A stretch of 64,000 nucleotides of DNA from positions 1,240,001-1,304,000 of the forward strand of contig NZ_CP115669.1 in the NCBI RefSeq assembly GCF_029203285.1. Direction: 5' to 3'. Source of the stretch: Pseudomonas sp. PSE14. GTDB lineage: Bacteria; Pseudomonadota; Gammaproteobacteria; Pseudomonadales; Pseudomonadaceae. A program made the position numbers and the translations under genes. The notes under the pieces are model-generated. The model did not search any database. It was not told the origin of the DNA and saw only the letters and a list, made by a program, of their open reading frames with translations. Shown here one piece after another: positions 50,835-58,621 of this stretch; position 1 is the stretch's first letter; each line of letters opens with the position of its first letter.

Positions 50835-51269
50835 ATGAGCAACAGCGAAACCCTGATCGCCAACTTGCTGTATCGATATGCCGAGCTGCTGGATGGTGGA
50901 AACCTGGAAGGCGTGGCCGAGCTGTTCCGGCATGCGCGAATCAAGCTGCAGAACGGCGACGAGCGGGTCGGGGCTGACGAACTCCTGCGCATCTTCCGCC
51001 AGCAGGTAAAGATCCACCCCTGCGGCACGCCCCGCACGAAACACCTGGTCAGCAACCCGATCATCGAGGTCGACGAGGCCTCGGGCCGCGCCACGGCGAG
51101 GTCGTACTACACCGTCCTGCAGAGCACCGACAGCCTGCCGCTCCAGCCGATTGCCAGCGGTCGGTATCACGATGCCTTCGAACGCATCGACGGCGTATGG
51201 CGCTTCTCGTTCCGGGATTACACCCTGCTGGATATGACGGGCAACCTGAGTTGCCATCTGCGCGGTTGA
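50835..51269 (+). CDS. SnoaL-like (NTF2-fold) protein
   Basis: 144 residues. LIANLLYRYAELLDGGNLEGVAELFRHARI, then PCGTPRTKHLVSNPIIEVDEASGRATARSYYTVLQ and YHDAFERIDGVWRFSFRDYTL fit SnoaL_4-type proteins. Starts with GGAGGGCGCCTGC upstream and is divergent from the Rieske gene. Like the SnoaL at 45130, it probably belongs to the same catabolic cluster, as a small subunit or hydratase/isomerase. Confidence 0.85.
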   Translation: MSNSETLIANLLYRYAELLDGGNLEGVAELFRHARIKLQNGDERVGADELLRIFRQQVKIHPCGTPRTKHLVSNPIIEVDEASGRATARSYYTVLQSTDSLPLQPIASGRYHDAFERIDGVWRFSFRDYTLLDMTGNLSCHLRG

Positions 51270-51297
51270 ACGGGGCATTGATGGCATGGCTCACCGA

Positions 51298-51389
51298 CGG
51301 TCCAGCCGCCCCAGGCGGTGCTCGACACGCTGGCGTCCGGCATGCGCCTGAGCACCCGTCTGTGGGCGCGGGTCACCAGCGGCAAGTGA
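51298..51389 (+). pseudogene. Possible 3' remnant of a lost gene
   Basis: A short open frame reading QAVLDTLASGMRLSTRLWARVTSGK then stop, with no start or ribosome-binding site. It looks like the end of a protein cut off when the region was rearranged. The rest of the 329-bp gap (51270-51598) shows nothing I can name. Could be chance coding. Confidence 0.3.
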
Positions 51390-51598
51390 CAGTTTGGGTA
51401 TCGGGTGGAGAGGTTCGGGCAGGGTTGGCTGTGCCTGGAAGCCCTGGGTCGATAGCGGTCGCGGACGGCTGGCCGCTATCGACAGGCCCAAGGCAGGTGT
51501 GCAAGCGATGCGCAGTGAATCTCCGGGCGCTTCGGCTGGACCTCAGTCACGCCACTTCCGGGAAACGATCTCCCTTGCGCCCGTTCATCTATCGCCGC

Positions 51599-52528
51599 TT
51601 ACAAGGCATTCATTTCTGCAATATCACGCACCACCTGGTCTGCAGAGTGGTCGAACATCGCCTGCTCCTGCGCATCCAGAGACAGCTCGATCACCCGCAC
51701 CAGTCCCTTCTCTGACAGCACACAGGGAACGCCCATGGCGATGCCTGTTCGCCCGTACTCGCCCTCGAGAATCGCGACCGTCGGCAAAATGCTGTTTCGC
51801 CCATTGGCGATGGCATCCACCATCTGTGCAATGGCCACGCCCGGCGCATCGCAGGCGCTCCCCAGTTTCTTCAATCCCAGAATCTCGCCGCCACCCTTGC
51901 GTGTGCGCTCTACAATCCGCTCGATCTGCTCATCGGACAGGAAGTGGGACAGCGGCACCGAACCGACCGCACAGTAGCGCATCAGCGGCACCATGCTGTC
52001 GCCATGCCCGCCCAGCACCAGCGCCGTGATATCCCGAGCAGAAAACCCGGTCTCCTCGGCAATGAAACACTTCATGCGCGCGGTATCCAGTACCCCTGCC
52101 TGCCCGAATACCCGGTCACGTCCCAGCCCACTGAGACTCCAGGCCCGATAGGTCAGCACGTCGACCGGGTTCGATACCACCAGCACCGTCGCCGCCGGAG
52201 CGTGACGTTTGATGTCCAGCATGATGCTGTCGAGAATCGGCAGATTGATGCTCAAGACATCCTGACGCGACTGACCAGGCTTGCGCGGCACACCCGCCGT
52301 GATCACCACCAGCTCGGAGTCCTGCAGCAATTCGGCATTGGACCCGCCATGAACCCGGGTATCGGAACCCGACTCGACTGCCGCCTGCCAGACGTCCAGC
52401 GCCTTGCCCTGTGCCAACTCACCCTGCACATCAATCAACGTCAATTCACGGCAGAACTCTTCCCGGGCAATGATCTGAGCCGCCGCCTCGCCCACCATAC
52501 CGGCACCTACAATGGATAGCTTGTTCAC
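51599..52528 (-). CDS. mdh: Malate dehydrogenase of the LDH-like type
   Basis: 309 residues. Rossmann motif IVGAGMVGEAAAQI, cofactor Asp in LTLIDVQGELAQGKALDV (favours NAD), active-site loop AGVPRKPGQSRQDVLSIN with the Arg pair, and catalytic His in ALVLGGHGDSMVPLMRY. The MDH type 3/LDH-like family fits better than L-lactate dehydrogenase because the loop has the Arg of malate enzymes (the discriminating position is not fully settled by eye). GTG start with GGAGG upstream. Most Pseudomonas rely on Mqo, so this gene may be acquired. Confidence 0.85.
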   Translation of the reverse strand: MNKLSIVGAGMVGEAAAQIIAREEFCRELTLIDVQGELAQGKALDVWQAAVESGSDTRVHGGSNAELLQDSELVVITAGVPRKPGQSRQDVLSINLPILDSIMLDIKRHAPAATVLVVSNPVDVLTYRAWSLSGLGRDRVFGQAGVLDTARMKCFIAEETGFSARDITALVLGGHGDSMVPLMRYCAVGSVPLSHFLSDEQIERIVERTRKGGGEILGLKKLGSACDAPGVAIAQMVDAIANGRNSILPTVAILEGEYGRTGIAMGVPCVLSEKGLVRVIELSLDAQEQAMFDHSADQVVRDIAEMNAL

Positions 52529-52701
52529 CTCACACCTCCCGCGGCGCGCGCCACCAGCGATACGCCACCTATACGGAGAAGTATTACCCGCTAATCCTGA
52601 AAGGCCACCCGAAGCTGACCGAAGTCGTCGTTGATGGGCAGTCCGGGAGCCGGGACATCTCCCCCTGCCAAGGGGGGCCGGGTAAGTCAGGGTTTGAAAA
52701 G

Positions 52702-52740
52702 CGAAAAGGGGACGGATCTATTTTCCTGCTCTAATGCCCC
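52702..52740. repeat. GGGGACRGATYTATTTTCC element, copy 1
   Basis: GAAAAGGGGACGGATCTATT followed by TTCC, CTCTAAT and GCCCC. Copy 2 at 58492-58540 shares both the first block and the following AT-GCCCC end. Sits in the 255-bp gap between mdh and the nitronate monooxygenase stop; nothing else recognised there. Confidence 0.6.
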
Positions 52741-52783
52741 TTCTGGCGGAAGGCTGCCGCTGGCATTCGGCAGCTTGATCGGG

Positions 52784-53782
52784 CTAGGCGTTGCGGCGGA
52801 GACCTTCAAAGCGCCGCATTGCCCGTTGCGCGTCGTCGAGAACCTCGTCAAAGATGGCTTCCACGGTTTGCACAGCGTCAGCGAACACGACCGATGGGCC
52901 GTAGTCGAGCATGCCCAGGCGGCTATCGCCCGTCCTGTAGGCCTGGGTGGTCAGCGCTCCCATTACGTGGGGGCGATAGCGTTCGAATTCGCTCGCTCCC
53001 GCCGCGTCCAACGCCGCAACGGCTTTGGCGCTGTCATTGTTCAGAACCCGGTGATGCTGGCGCAGGCCGGTCTTCACGACGACGCTTTGCGTTCCATCGC
53101 TCTGAACCAGCTGGTCCTTGTAGTCGCGGTGAATCCACAACTCCTCGGATACCAGCATGCGTGAGCCCATCAGGATGGCGTCCGCGCCCATCATGAGCGT
53201 CGCGGCCAACTGGCTGCCGGTTCCTATCCCGCCGCCGATGACCAGCGGCGTGGAAATCTCTCTCGGGGCGTGGGCTGCCTGAACCATGCTGCTGATGCCG
53301 TAGGTGCCTGGATGGCCGCCGCAGTCGTTACCCACGACGATCACCGCATCCACGCCAAGCCGCGCGGCGGATCGGGCGTAACGAACAGCGGGGACCTTGT
53401 GCAGGACCTTGATGCCCGCCTCCCGCAGGGGCGGAAGAACTGCTTCGGGGCTCCCGCCGGAAGTCTCGACACAGAGCACCTCTTCTTCGGCGAGAATCCT
53501 CACCTGTTCCTGTAATTGAGCCGCCGCCTTGGGCTGGCCGGAAAGATAGAGATTCACGCCAAAGCCTTTGCCCGACGTGAGCTCACGGCATTGGCGCAAC
53601 TGCGTGCGAAACGCTTCCGGATCGGGGAAACCGGCCGCAACGATGAACCCCATGCCGCCAGCATTGACGACGGCCGCCACATAGCGCGCATCCGACACGC
53701 TGGGCCCCATGCCTCCGCAAAGGATGGGATGGCGAATACCGAGCATTTCGGTGATGCGGGTTTGGAAAAGGGAATGTCGCAT
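52784..53782 (-). CDS. Nitronate monooxygenase / FMN-dependent 2-nitropropane dioxygenase family
   Basis: 332 residues. TIM barrel with ILCGGMGPSVSDARYVAAVVNAGGMGFI, then CVETSGGSPEAVLPPLREAGIKVLHKVP and FMN motifs VVGNDCGGHPG and VIGGGIGTGSQLAATLMMGADAILMGSRML. Oxidises nitroalkanes or acts as enoyl reductase-like enzyme; class I catalytic His in NDCGGHPG. Start at 53782 (MRHSLFQTRI). Upstream at 53886 is a perfect TetR-type palindrome, but no TetR gene is nearby. Confidence 0.87.
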   Translation of the reverse strand: MRHSLFQTRITEMLGIRHPILCGGMGPSVSDARYVAAVVNAGGMGFIVAAGFPDPEAFRTQLRQCRELTSGKGFGVNLYLSGQPKAAAQLQEQVRILAEEEVLCVETSGGSPEAVLPPLREAGIKVLHKVPAVRYARSAARLGVDAVIVVGNDCGGHPGTYGISSMVQAAHAPREISTPLVIGGGIGTGSQLAATLMMGADAILMGSRMLVSEELWIHRDYKDQLVQSDGTQSVVVKTGLRQHHRVLNNDSAKAVAALDAAGASEFERYRPHVMGALTTQAYRTGDSRLGMLDYGPSVVFADAVQTVEAIFDEVLDDAQRAMRRFEGLRRNA

Positions 53783-53885
53783 GGGCTCTCCGACTCGATT
53801 AATCCAGAGCGTCTGATCAGGCCGAGCGTGATGACAGGCGTTGCGCACTTGGTCGTACTCAACCGAACGGTCGGTCATCTTATAG

Positions 53886-53901
53886 CTGAACAATTGTTCA
53901 G
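53886..53901. promoter_or_regulatory. TetR-type operator palindrome upstream of the nitronate monooxygenase gene
   Basis: CTGAACAATTGTTCAG, a perfect 16-base palindrome overlapping a minus-strand TTGTTC...TATAAG promoter-like sequence, about 104 bp before the gene. Its repressor gene is absent from the window and may have been lost. Confidence 0.65.
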
Positions 53902-54023
53902 TAGTAAAGGTGGGGGATGCGGCGTCGGGCTGTGGGGTGGTTGATTGCTTCCGGGCCGAAGAGGAGCTTCGTTCCGGTTCGGCAGGCGGGCGGAAAGCGG
54001 GCGTATGAGGGGTGATCGTCGTG

Positions 54024-54200
54024 CGACTCGGCCGAGTTGCTCGGCAAGCTCGACGATGATGCTGTCGGGGCCACGGATATAGGCCAGCCGGTATGCATTC
54101 TCGTAATGCATCTGGCCAATGAGTTCCGCGCCATGTGCCTGCATCCGGGCAACGACTACATCGAGGCCATCGACGGTAAACAGGATGCGACGAAGAGGGC
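54024..54200 (-). pseudogene. 3' fragment of a VOC/glyoxalase-family gene cut at the island boundary
   Basis: The minus-strand frame encodes RRILFTVDGLDVVVARMQAHGAELIG, then YENAYRLAYIRGPDSIIVELAEQLG, the closing half of a vicinal-oxygen-chelate domain, including the metal-ligand Glu of IIVELAEQL. Upstream the reading frame runs straight into the duplicated tRNA/terminator sequence at 54219-54295 with no VOC N-terminal half. The gene was therefore severed exactly at the island junction. It is the same strand and just upstream of the nitronate monooxygenase gene. Confidence 0.75.
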
Positions 54201-54218
54201 CTGGTGCTTGCCCTGGAG

Positions 54219-54295
54219 AAACAAAAGCCCCCGGCAACGAACGCTGCCGGGGGCTTTTGCATGGGATTCTGGAGCGGGCGAAGGGAATCGAACCC
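54219..54295. repeat. Distal att copy: duplicated tRNA-Gly 3' end and terminator
   Basis: 77 bases matching 58545-58621 with one mismatch (position 54282). It contains the terminator hairpin (54223-54258), the CCA end and acceptor/T-arm part of tRNA-Gly (54270-54295), then diverges. This is the classic product of integration into a tRNA gene and marks the left edge of the island. Confidence 0.85.
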
Positions 54296-54360
54296 TCTAA
54301 AACAGTGCTCTGAAGCGTTCCTATACGTTCCAATGCCACTGTTTTCGCTGTTTGGGTGTC

Positions 54361-54408
54361 TCACTCCGTAGCTTTCCGTGCCGTTGATTTCGACACATTT
54401 TCGACAGC
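54361..54408 (-). pseudogene. Possible 3' tail of a tRNA-targeting integrase (1)
   Basis: On the minus strand the frame reads AVENVSKSTARKATE then stop, 66 bases from the tRNA fragment. Tails of this kind with V/L-S-K close tyrosine integrases of Pseudomonas islands, whose 3' ends abut the att site. No recombinase core is present. The rest of 54296-54548 is non-coding and increasingly AT rich. Confidence 0.35.
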
Positions 54409-54548
54409 GTTATCCGCTATTGCTTTCAGCTGGTGCTGTTTTTTTACGGGCAGATTTTGCATCATGGCTTGATGAAGCTGTATGCGTAAATTGGGTTATT
54501 GTCCGATTATGTAATTTGTGAATATGGATTGTGGACTTATGAGGGATT

Positions 54549-55061
54549 ATGAGAACGATAGATGATACTGCCTTTTTTAAGTTTTTGATGTTGCCGCTAT
54601 TTTTGGTTCTTCTTTTCTCCTTGCTTTTTAAGGGGGTTCTGAGTGGTTTTCTCTATTCGTATGTTTCCGATGTGGTTCCAGGGGTGGCGGCACTGTCGCT
54701 GACCGCAAAATGGCATGAAGAGGGTCGTGCTATTTGGAGCGTTTTTTGGCTGACCCCTCCTTTTGTAGTTCCTGCTGTTTTGCTCTTGGCATTTTCGTAC
54801 CCTGTGCTCCGTAAAAGAAAAGTACCTACTCTGTTTGCCGTAATTTTTCTTTCTCTTGTTTTGGTTGGGACGGTTTGGTTGCTTTGGAATGGGCCAGTGG
54901 GTGCAGGGGGTGGTGGAAAATTATGGCGAATTTATCAAGGTAGCTATCTAGGTTTTTTGTCCGTTACATATTGTTTATGGGTGTCGCCATATTTAGCGCT
55001 TTGGGGCGTGGTAAAGGGTTTTCTTATAATGCTGGGTGTTGGGGCGTTTAAGGATGGTTAA
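54549..55061 (+). CDS. Uncharacterised multi-span membrane protein of the island
   Basis: 170 residues. About four or five hydrophobic stretches (KFLMLPLFLVLLFSLLFKGVL, FVVPAVLLLAFSYPVL, TLFAVIFLSLVLVGTVWLLW, LWVSPYLALWGVVKGFLIMLG). No motif recognised. Codons are A/T-rich at third position, unlike the chromosome, so acquired. It is on the opposite strand to the other island genes and separated from them by a second att-like remnant. Confidence 0.6.
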   Translation: MRTIDDTAFFKFLMLPLFLVLLFSLLFKGVLSGFLYSYVSDVVPGVAALSLTAKWHEEGRAIWSVFWLTPPFVVPAVLLLAFSYPVLRKRKVPTLFAVIFLSLVLVGTVWLLWNGPVGAGGGGKLWRIYQGSYLGFLSVTYCLWVSPYLALWGVVKGFLIMLGVGAFKDG

Positions 55062-55084
55062 GCTCGTTGGGCCAAAGCATACGC

Positions 55085-55245
55085 TTGCACTCTGAATTGC
55101 TTTGTCATGAACAGGGAGTCGAACCCTGTTCGGATGGATGTCAGCCCGGCTCTGTGCGCTCCAATTCGACATGGGGGAGGTTGGAGCTTTCTCGTTTTGA
55201 CCCATTCCGTTCCAGTGGATTCGACACTTTTTCGACAGCTCAGGT
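55085..55245 (-). other. Second att-like remnant: tRNA T-arm-like hairpin and integrase-tail-like frame
   Basis: CAGGGAGTCGAACCCTG (55112-55128) is a T-arm-like stem-loop with a GTTCGA-type loop. On the minus strand the frame just upstream (55160-55240) reads ELSKKCRIHWNGMGQNEKAP, resembling the C-terminal tail of a Pseudomonas island integrase. The sequence CGACACTTTTTCGACAGC parallels 54390-54408, so this looks like a second, older junction inside the island. Confidence 0.4.
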
Positions 55246-55310
55246 TGCGTTCTATCCAGAACTGTCAAACGTTAGTCGCTGATTTGGCGGGAATCTGCTC
55301 GGTGCCGAAA

Positions 55311-56207
55311 CTACACCCAAGATCGTGACTTTGGCCATCGCTCGTTAGGCACTTCCAGACGAGCTTTAATCCCCTCTGCGAGGGCATTGCAAAAATCTTT
55401 GTATTCGGATCGCCGCCAATGGCCTGATCTTGATTTGAATAATCTGAAGGATACTCTAACGTCAAAATCAGTGATCCATATAGTTTCAGGGTCGTCGGAG
55501 TCAATTCTGTATATTCGACCGAGATCAAATGGTTCGATTTCAAAAGAGAAATGTGAATTTGAAAGTGTTAGCTTTTTTTTGTGAATGGATAATCTGCTTC
55601 CCCTGGGAACTATGGAATATCCTCCAAACTCGTGGGGTGCCTCAGGGCTTATGTCGAAGTATTTGAGCGTGGGTCTGAGAAGTTCGGTTCCTTCTATTAA
55701 TACTGTGTCGCCAGCGGCGTCTTTCATTTTGCGATATGTTTCGCGAAATGTTCCGGGGGAGGAATATTTTTCGGATTTCCAGTCTCTCAAATCTGACGAG
55801 ATGTAGGATATTGCGTTTATTAGTATTAGCTCGACGCCTACGGAAGGGGTGTCATTTATTGTTAGTTCACTATTTAGGTATTTTATTGAATTGTTTTCTT
55901 GGTATCGCAGGATTCCGCAATCACCTGTACGGTAAAAAGGGATTATGAAATTATAGATTTCTATCTTTTCTGTGTAGCAGGAATAGGTGTTGAAGCTGGA
56001 TTTGAATGACTCTTCTTTTAGCTCTACAAATATTGAATAAGCGAATATCACGAATGAGCCAAACATTGCCATCCAACTAGCGGCTACAGATTTTGATCCA
56101 AAGTTTGGGATTACTGTTTTGAATAGAAGTGTGAACAGGCAAGCCATTATTATGAGTGTTAGGACTGCTTCAAGTGAGAATTCGTATTCTAGGAATTTCC
56201 TTAGCAT
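55311..56207 (-). CDS. Uncharacterised membrane-associated protein paired with the FRG gene
   Basis: 298 residues. Two N-terminal membrane helices (EAVLTLIIMACLFTLLFKTV and SVAASWMAMFGSFVIFAYSIFV), then a large soluble domain with no recognised motif. AT-rich. It follows the FRG-domain gene on the same strand, 57 bp downstream, so probably co-transcribed. A membrane protein beside an FRG protein is compatible with a two-gene defence or effector unit, but nothing proves this. Confidence 0.65.
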   Translation of the reverse strand: MLRKFLEYEFSLEAVLTLIIMACLFTLLFKTVIPNFGSKSVAASWMAMFGSFVIFAYSIFVELKEESFKSSFNTYSCYTEKIEIYNFIIPFYRTGDCGILRYQENNSIKYLNSELTINDTPSVGVELILINAISYISSDLRDWKSEKYSSPGTFRETYRKMKDAAGDTVLIEGTELLRPTLKYFDISPEAPHEFGGYSIVPRGSRLSIHKKKLTLSNSHFSFEIEPFDLGRIYRIDSDDPETIWITDFDVRVSFRLFKSRSGHWRRSEYKDFCNALAEGIKARLEVPNERWPKSRSWV

Positions 56208-56264
56208 TTTATCCTCGGCTTGCTCGGGGTGGAGTTTTTTTGGAATGGTTTGGATTTAATTTTG

Positions 56265-57449
56265 TCAGATTTTGTCCATGTATTTGGCGCTTATGTGGCC
56301 GGCGACATGTTCGATTTCGGGGTATATTGTTGATCTGGTAATGCCAAGCGATGCTAGTTGTTCGAGTATTTTCCCTTTTTCCTTTCCGGTAATAATTAGT
56401 CGGAATTCGTTGTTTGAGAGTAGATATTTTTCTGGAACTTCTGCAGGGTTTGCTTTTTCTTCATCGACACCGAACAATAGAAAGGCGCCGTCTTGTTTTA
56501 TTATTCTTGGGTTGTCTAGAACTGGTTTGACACATACTACTGATGGGATGTCATTGGGGTCAATTCGTGCTTCGAAGTATGGTTTTTCCCTCTGTATTTC
56601 TCTGACGAGTTTTATTGTGTCTTCATTTTCATTGAATTTCTTTATTGTGGTTTTCTTAGGGAAGCGAGAGTGAGGAGGGAGTCTGCCAATGTTTGATATT
56701 ACGCTGACTCGGTCGCTGTCGTAGTAGCGGATTTCATCCTTGGGAATTCTGAAAACAATAACTTCTGCATCTGCGGAGCCACCACCTGTGCATGCAAAAT
56801 AGAGAGCGACTAGTGGGTTGGTTGTAATGTCTAATAATCTGGTTGGCAGCGAATAGTGTTGCATTTTTACTAGTATGTTAAATGTGGAGCCGGATAGTTC
56901 GAAATCAGTGGGGCAGCGTAATACAAGTTCGTGAAATATTATGTGTTCGTTTCTTATCCATCCAGGGTTCCTGTAAAGGCTAGGCAGAAGTCTGTATGTT
57001 ACGTTTCCATGTCCTCGATAGAATATTACTGACTCAGCGTCTTGGCCTAGCCCCTCGATGGCACTTATGAATGTTCTGACGCTACCGATTTTAGGGGGGC
57101 TTTTCTCGCCTCCTTGAGTTTCCAGTACGGAGGAAGACTCTAGGTTTGCATAATTCTTAACTGCTGAAATGCCATGTAGAGCAGAGGCTCTACTTGCGTA
57201 CATCTGGCTTTGTCCAATGACCTGGCCGGATTCGGTTGTTAAAGTGAAGTAGCATTTTCCATTGCTGGTCTCTTTTATCTTGTATGCCCAATCTAGGTTC
57301 TTGTACTTTACTACCTTGTATATTGCGGCTTTTGCGGATTCGATATTTTCAAATAACTCGCTGGTTAATATTATCTCGCCGTTGCTGGCATGTAGTGAAA
57401 AGTGATATTGGCCGTTGGAGGCTTTCTTTAAATGGAATTTTCCTGTCAT
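56265..57449 (-). CDS. Fusion of two DUF1508/YegP domains and an FRG domain
   Basis: 394 residues. Residues ~3-48 (KFHLKKASNGQYHFSLHASNGEIILTSELF) and ~55-100 (YKIKETSNGKCYFTLTTESGQVIGQSQMY) are tandem DUF1508 domains. Residues ~120-270 are FRG: VIFYRGHGNVTYRLLPSLYRNPGW with the Phe-Arg-Gly signature (here YRG), then MQHYSLPTRLLDITTNPLVALYFACT. The last ~120 residues are unassigned. FRG proteins occur in phage-defence and mobile islands. AT-rich like the rest of the island. No strong ribosome-binding site visible, so the start is tentative. Confidence 0.8.
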   Translation of the reverse strand: MTGKFHLKKASNGQYHFSLHASNGEIILTSELFENIESAKAAIYKVVKYKNLDWAYKIKETSNGKCYFTLTTESGQVIGQSQMYASRASALHGISAVKNYANLESSSVLETQGGEKSPPKIGSVRTFISAIEGLGQDAESVIFYRGHGNVTYRLLPSLYRNPGWIRNEHIIFHELVLRCPTDFELSGSTFNILVKMQHYSLPTRLLDITTNPLVALYFACTGGGSADAEVIVFRIPKDEIRYYDSDRVSVISNIGRLPPHSRFPKKTTIKKFNENEDTIKLVREIQREKPYFEARIDPNDIPSVVCVKPVLDNPRIIKQDGAFLLFGVDEEKANPAEVPEKYLLSNNEFRLIITGKEKGKILEQLASLGITRSTIYPEIEHVAGHISAKYMDKI

Positions 57450-57597
57450 GTTTTGTTTGCTTTTTGTGGATGTTGAGGTTCTATTTTTATGTGTTTGTTC
57501 GGCAGGGTTTTGATGTGGATTCTGTGTGTTTAATTGTGGTGGCGTCTCTTTGGTGTATTAGCGGGATTTGGGGAGGTCGGACCGCTGTTGTTTTCTG

Positions 57598-58296
57598 CTA
57601 GCCCATTGGGCTGAAGCTACTCGCTGCCGAACAGTAGCGTTGTCTTAATTGGTCGCTACTTAATTTTCTATCACTTTCCCACTGGCGGCCCCATGCTTGG
57701 CATTCGCCCTTAAAGAATTGCTTCGCGCCTTTTCTGCACTCGCGGTAATCGATTGATCCCCGTTTGTGGTTTCCACAGACGGTTGTATCGTCGATGTAGT
57801 TGTTGATTACTGTCCACTCTGCGTAATAGCGTGCGCCGCCGCTCCATTTGTCGACCCACTCCCCGGTGTGTTCGATGCTGTTCTGGCGAGAGGCGCTCGA
57901 TGATGAGGTAGGGTTCCGGTACGCCTGTGATTGCCGAGCGGCTTCCATGCTGACGATATTTGTTGCGCCTTTGGGGACGTAGTTGGTGTCGTTGTAGACG
58001 GTTTGCTTGGGCTGATTTTGCCGGCTGTTGCGTTTGTTAACGTCATCCCAGAACAGTTGCTCTGACGTCTTCTTTGGCTGGTCGGTGGGATCGCTGAAGT
58101 CGTAGGCGGGCGTATAGCTTTCGCTGGGGTGGGATTGAGCGACTGGGGGCTCGGGCGGGAATGGCAGTTTCTGGTCTGCGACGTAGATGGCCAGGGCGGT
58201 GAAGCCAGCTCCGAGCGTGATTGCCACCACCCATTTGGTCGTGTCCTGGCGTTTACGCTTGAGGTGCTGTGGTGCGTCGTCCCAGTCTGCTTTCAT
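57598..58296 (-). CDS. Uncharacterised single-span island protein
   Basis: 232 residues. Basic start MKADWDDAPQHLKRKRQDTTK, one membrane helix (WVVAITLGAGFTALAIYVAD), then a Pro/Ser/Asn-rich linker and a C-terminal domain with paired Cys (TTVCGNHKRGSIDYRECRKGAKQFFKGECQAWG). Proteins of this shape are often found beside integrases at Pseudomonas tRNA islands. GC content is intermediate. Start ATG at 58296; a GTG at 58302 is possible. Function unknown. Confidence 0.65.
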   Translation of the reverse strand: MKADWDDAPQHLKRKRQDTTKWVVAITLGAGFTALAIYVADQKLPFPPEPPVAQSHPSESYTPAYDFSDPTDQPKKTSEQLFWDDVNKRNSRQNQPKQTVYNDTNYVPKGATNIVSMEAARQSQAYRNPTSSSSASRQNSIEHTGEWVDKWSGGARYYAEWTVINNYIDDTTVCGNHKRGSIDYRECRKGAKQFFKGECQAWGRQWESDRKLSSDQLRQRYCSAASSFSPMG

Positions 58297-58376
58297 CTGC
58301 ACTCAGTCCTTTGAGTTGTGCTGCACTGTCATTGTGCCACTGGATAGTCCTACTTTATGAAGGGATAGGGAAGGGC

Positions 58377-58490
58377 TTACGTCACTCGGCAATGCCAGGA
58401 TTGTGAGTAGGCTACGCCGTCGATGAACTCAATGCCGGTGATCACCAGCGCATTGGTTGCCATACCGTGAATTTGCACGTCGTGCAGTGT
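58377..58490 (-). pseudogene. 3' remnant of an unidentified gene at the island's right edge
   Basis: The minus-strand frame reads LHDVQIHGMATNALVITGIE, then FIDGVAYSQSWHCRVT and a stop; no start, preceded directly by the GGGGACRGATYTATTTTCC element. It reads like a true protein end (balanced composition, normal codon use). Not recognised. Confidence 0.4.
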
Positions 58491-58491
58491 T

Positions 58492-58540
58492 GGAAAAAGG
58501 GGACAGATTTATTTTCCTTGCCCTGATTGGGTAACGCCCC
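58492..58540. repeat. GGGGACRGATYTATTTTCC element, copy 2
   Basis: GAAAAAGGGGACAGATTTAT then TTTCC, GATTGGG and CGCCCC. It pairs with copy 1 at 52702 and ends at the tRNA-side direct repeat, so the element lies on both sides of the island region. Confidence 0.6.
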
Positions 58541-58544
58541 AGAA

Positions 58545-58621
58545 AAACAAAAGCCCCCGGCAACGAACGCTGCCGGGGGCTTTTGCATGGGATTCTGGAG
58601 CGGGCGATGGGAATCGAACCC
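58545..58621. repeat. Proximal att copy within tRNA-Gly and its terminator
   Basis: 77-base direct repeat (76 identical) of 54219-54295; 26 of its bases are the 3' part of the intact tRNA gene. Confidence 0.85.
58549..58584 (-). terminator. Terminator of the tRNA-Gly gene
   Basis: AAAAGCCCCCGGCA, an 8-base loop, then TGCCGGGGGCTTTT; lies 11 bases past the tRNA 3' end. An identical copy is at 54223-54258. Confidence 0.88.

Noticed and set aside
54219-54295. A second complete tRNA-Gly gene
   Set aside because: Only the 3' acceptor/T-arm part and terminator are present; no anticodon or D arm follows, so it is an att duplicate.
54993-55268. 91-codon minus-strand ORF in the island
   Set aside because: Its start and end run through non-coding DNA and a T-arm-like hairpin; only the short internal tail resembles real protein, so I treat it as a remnant.
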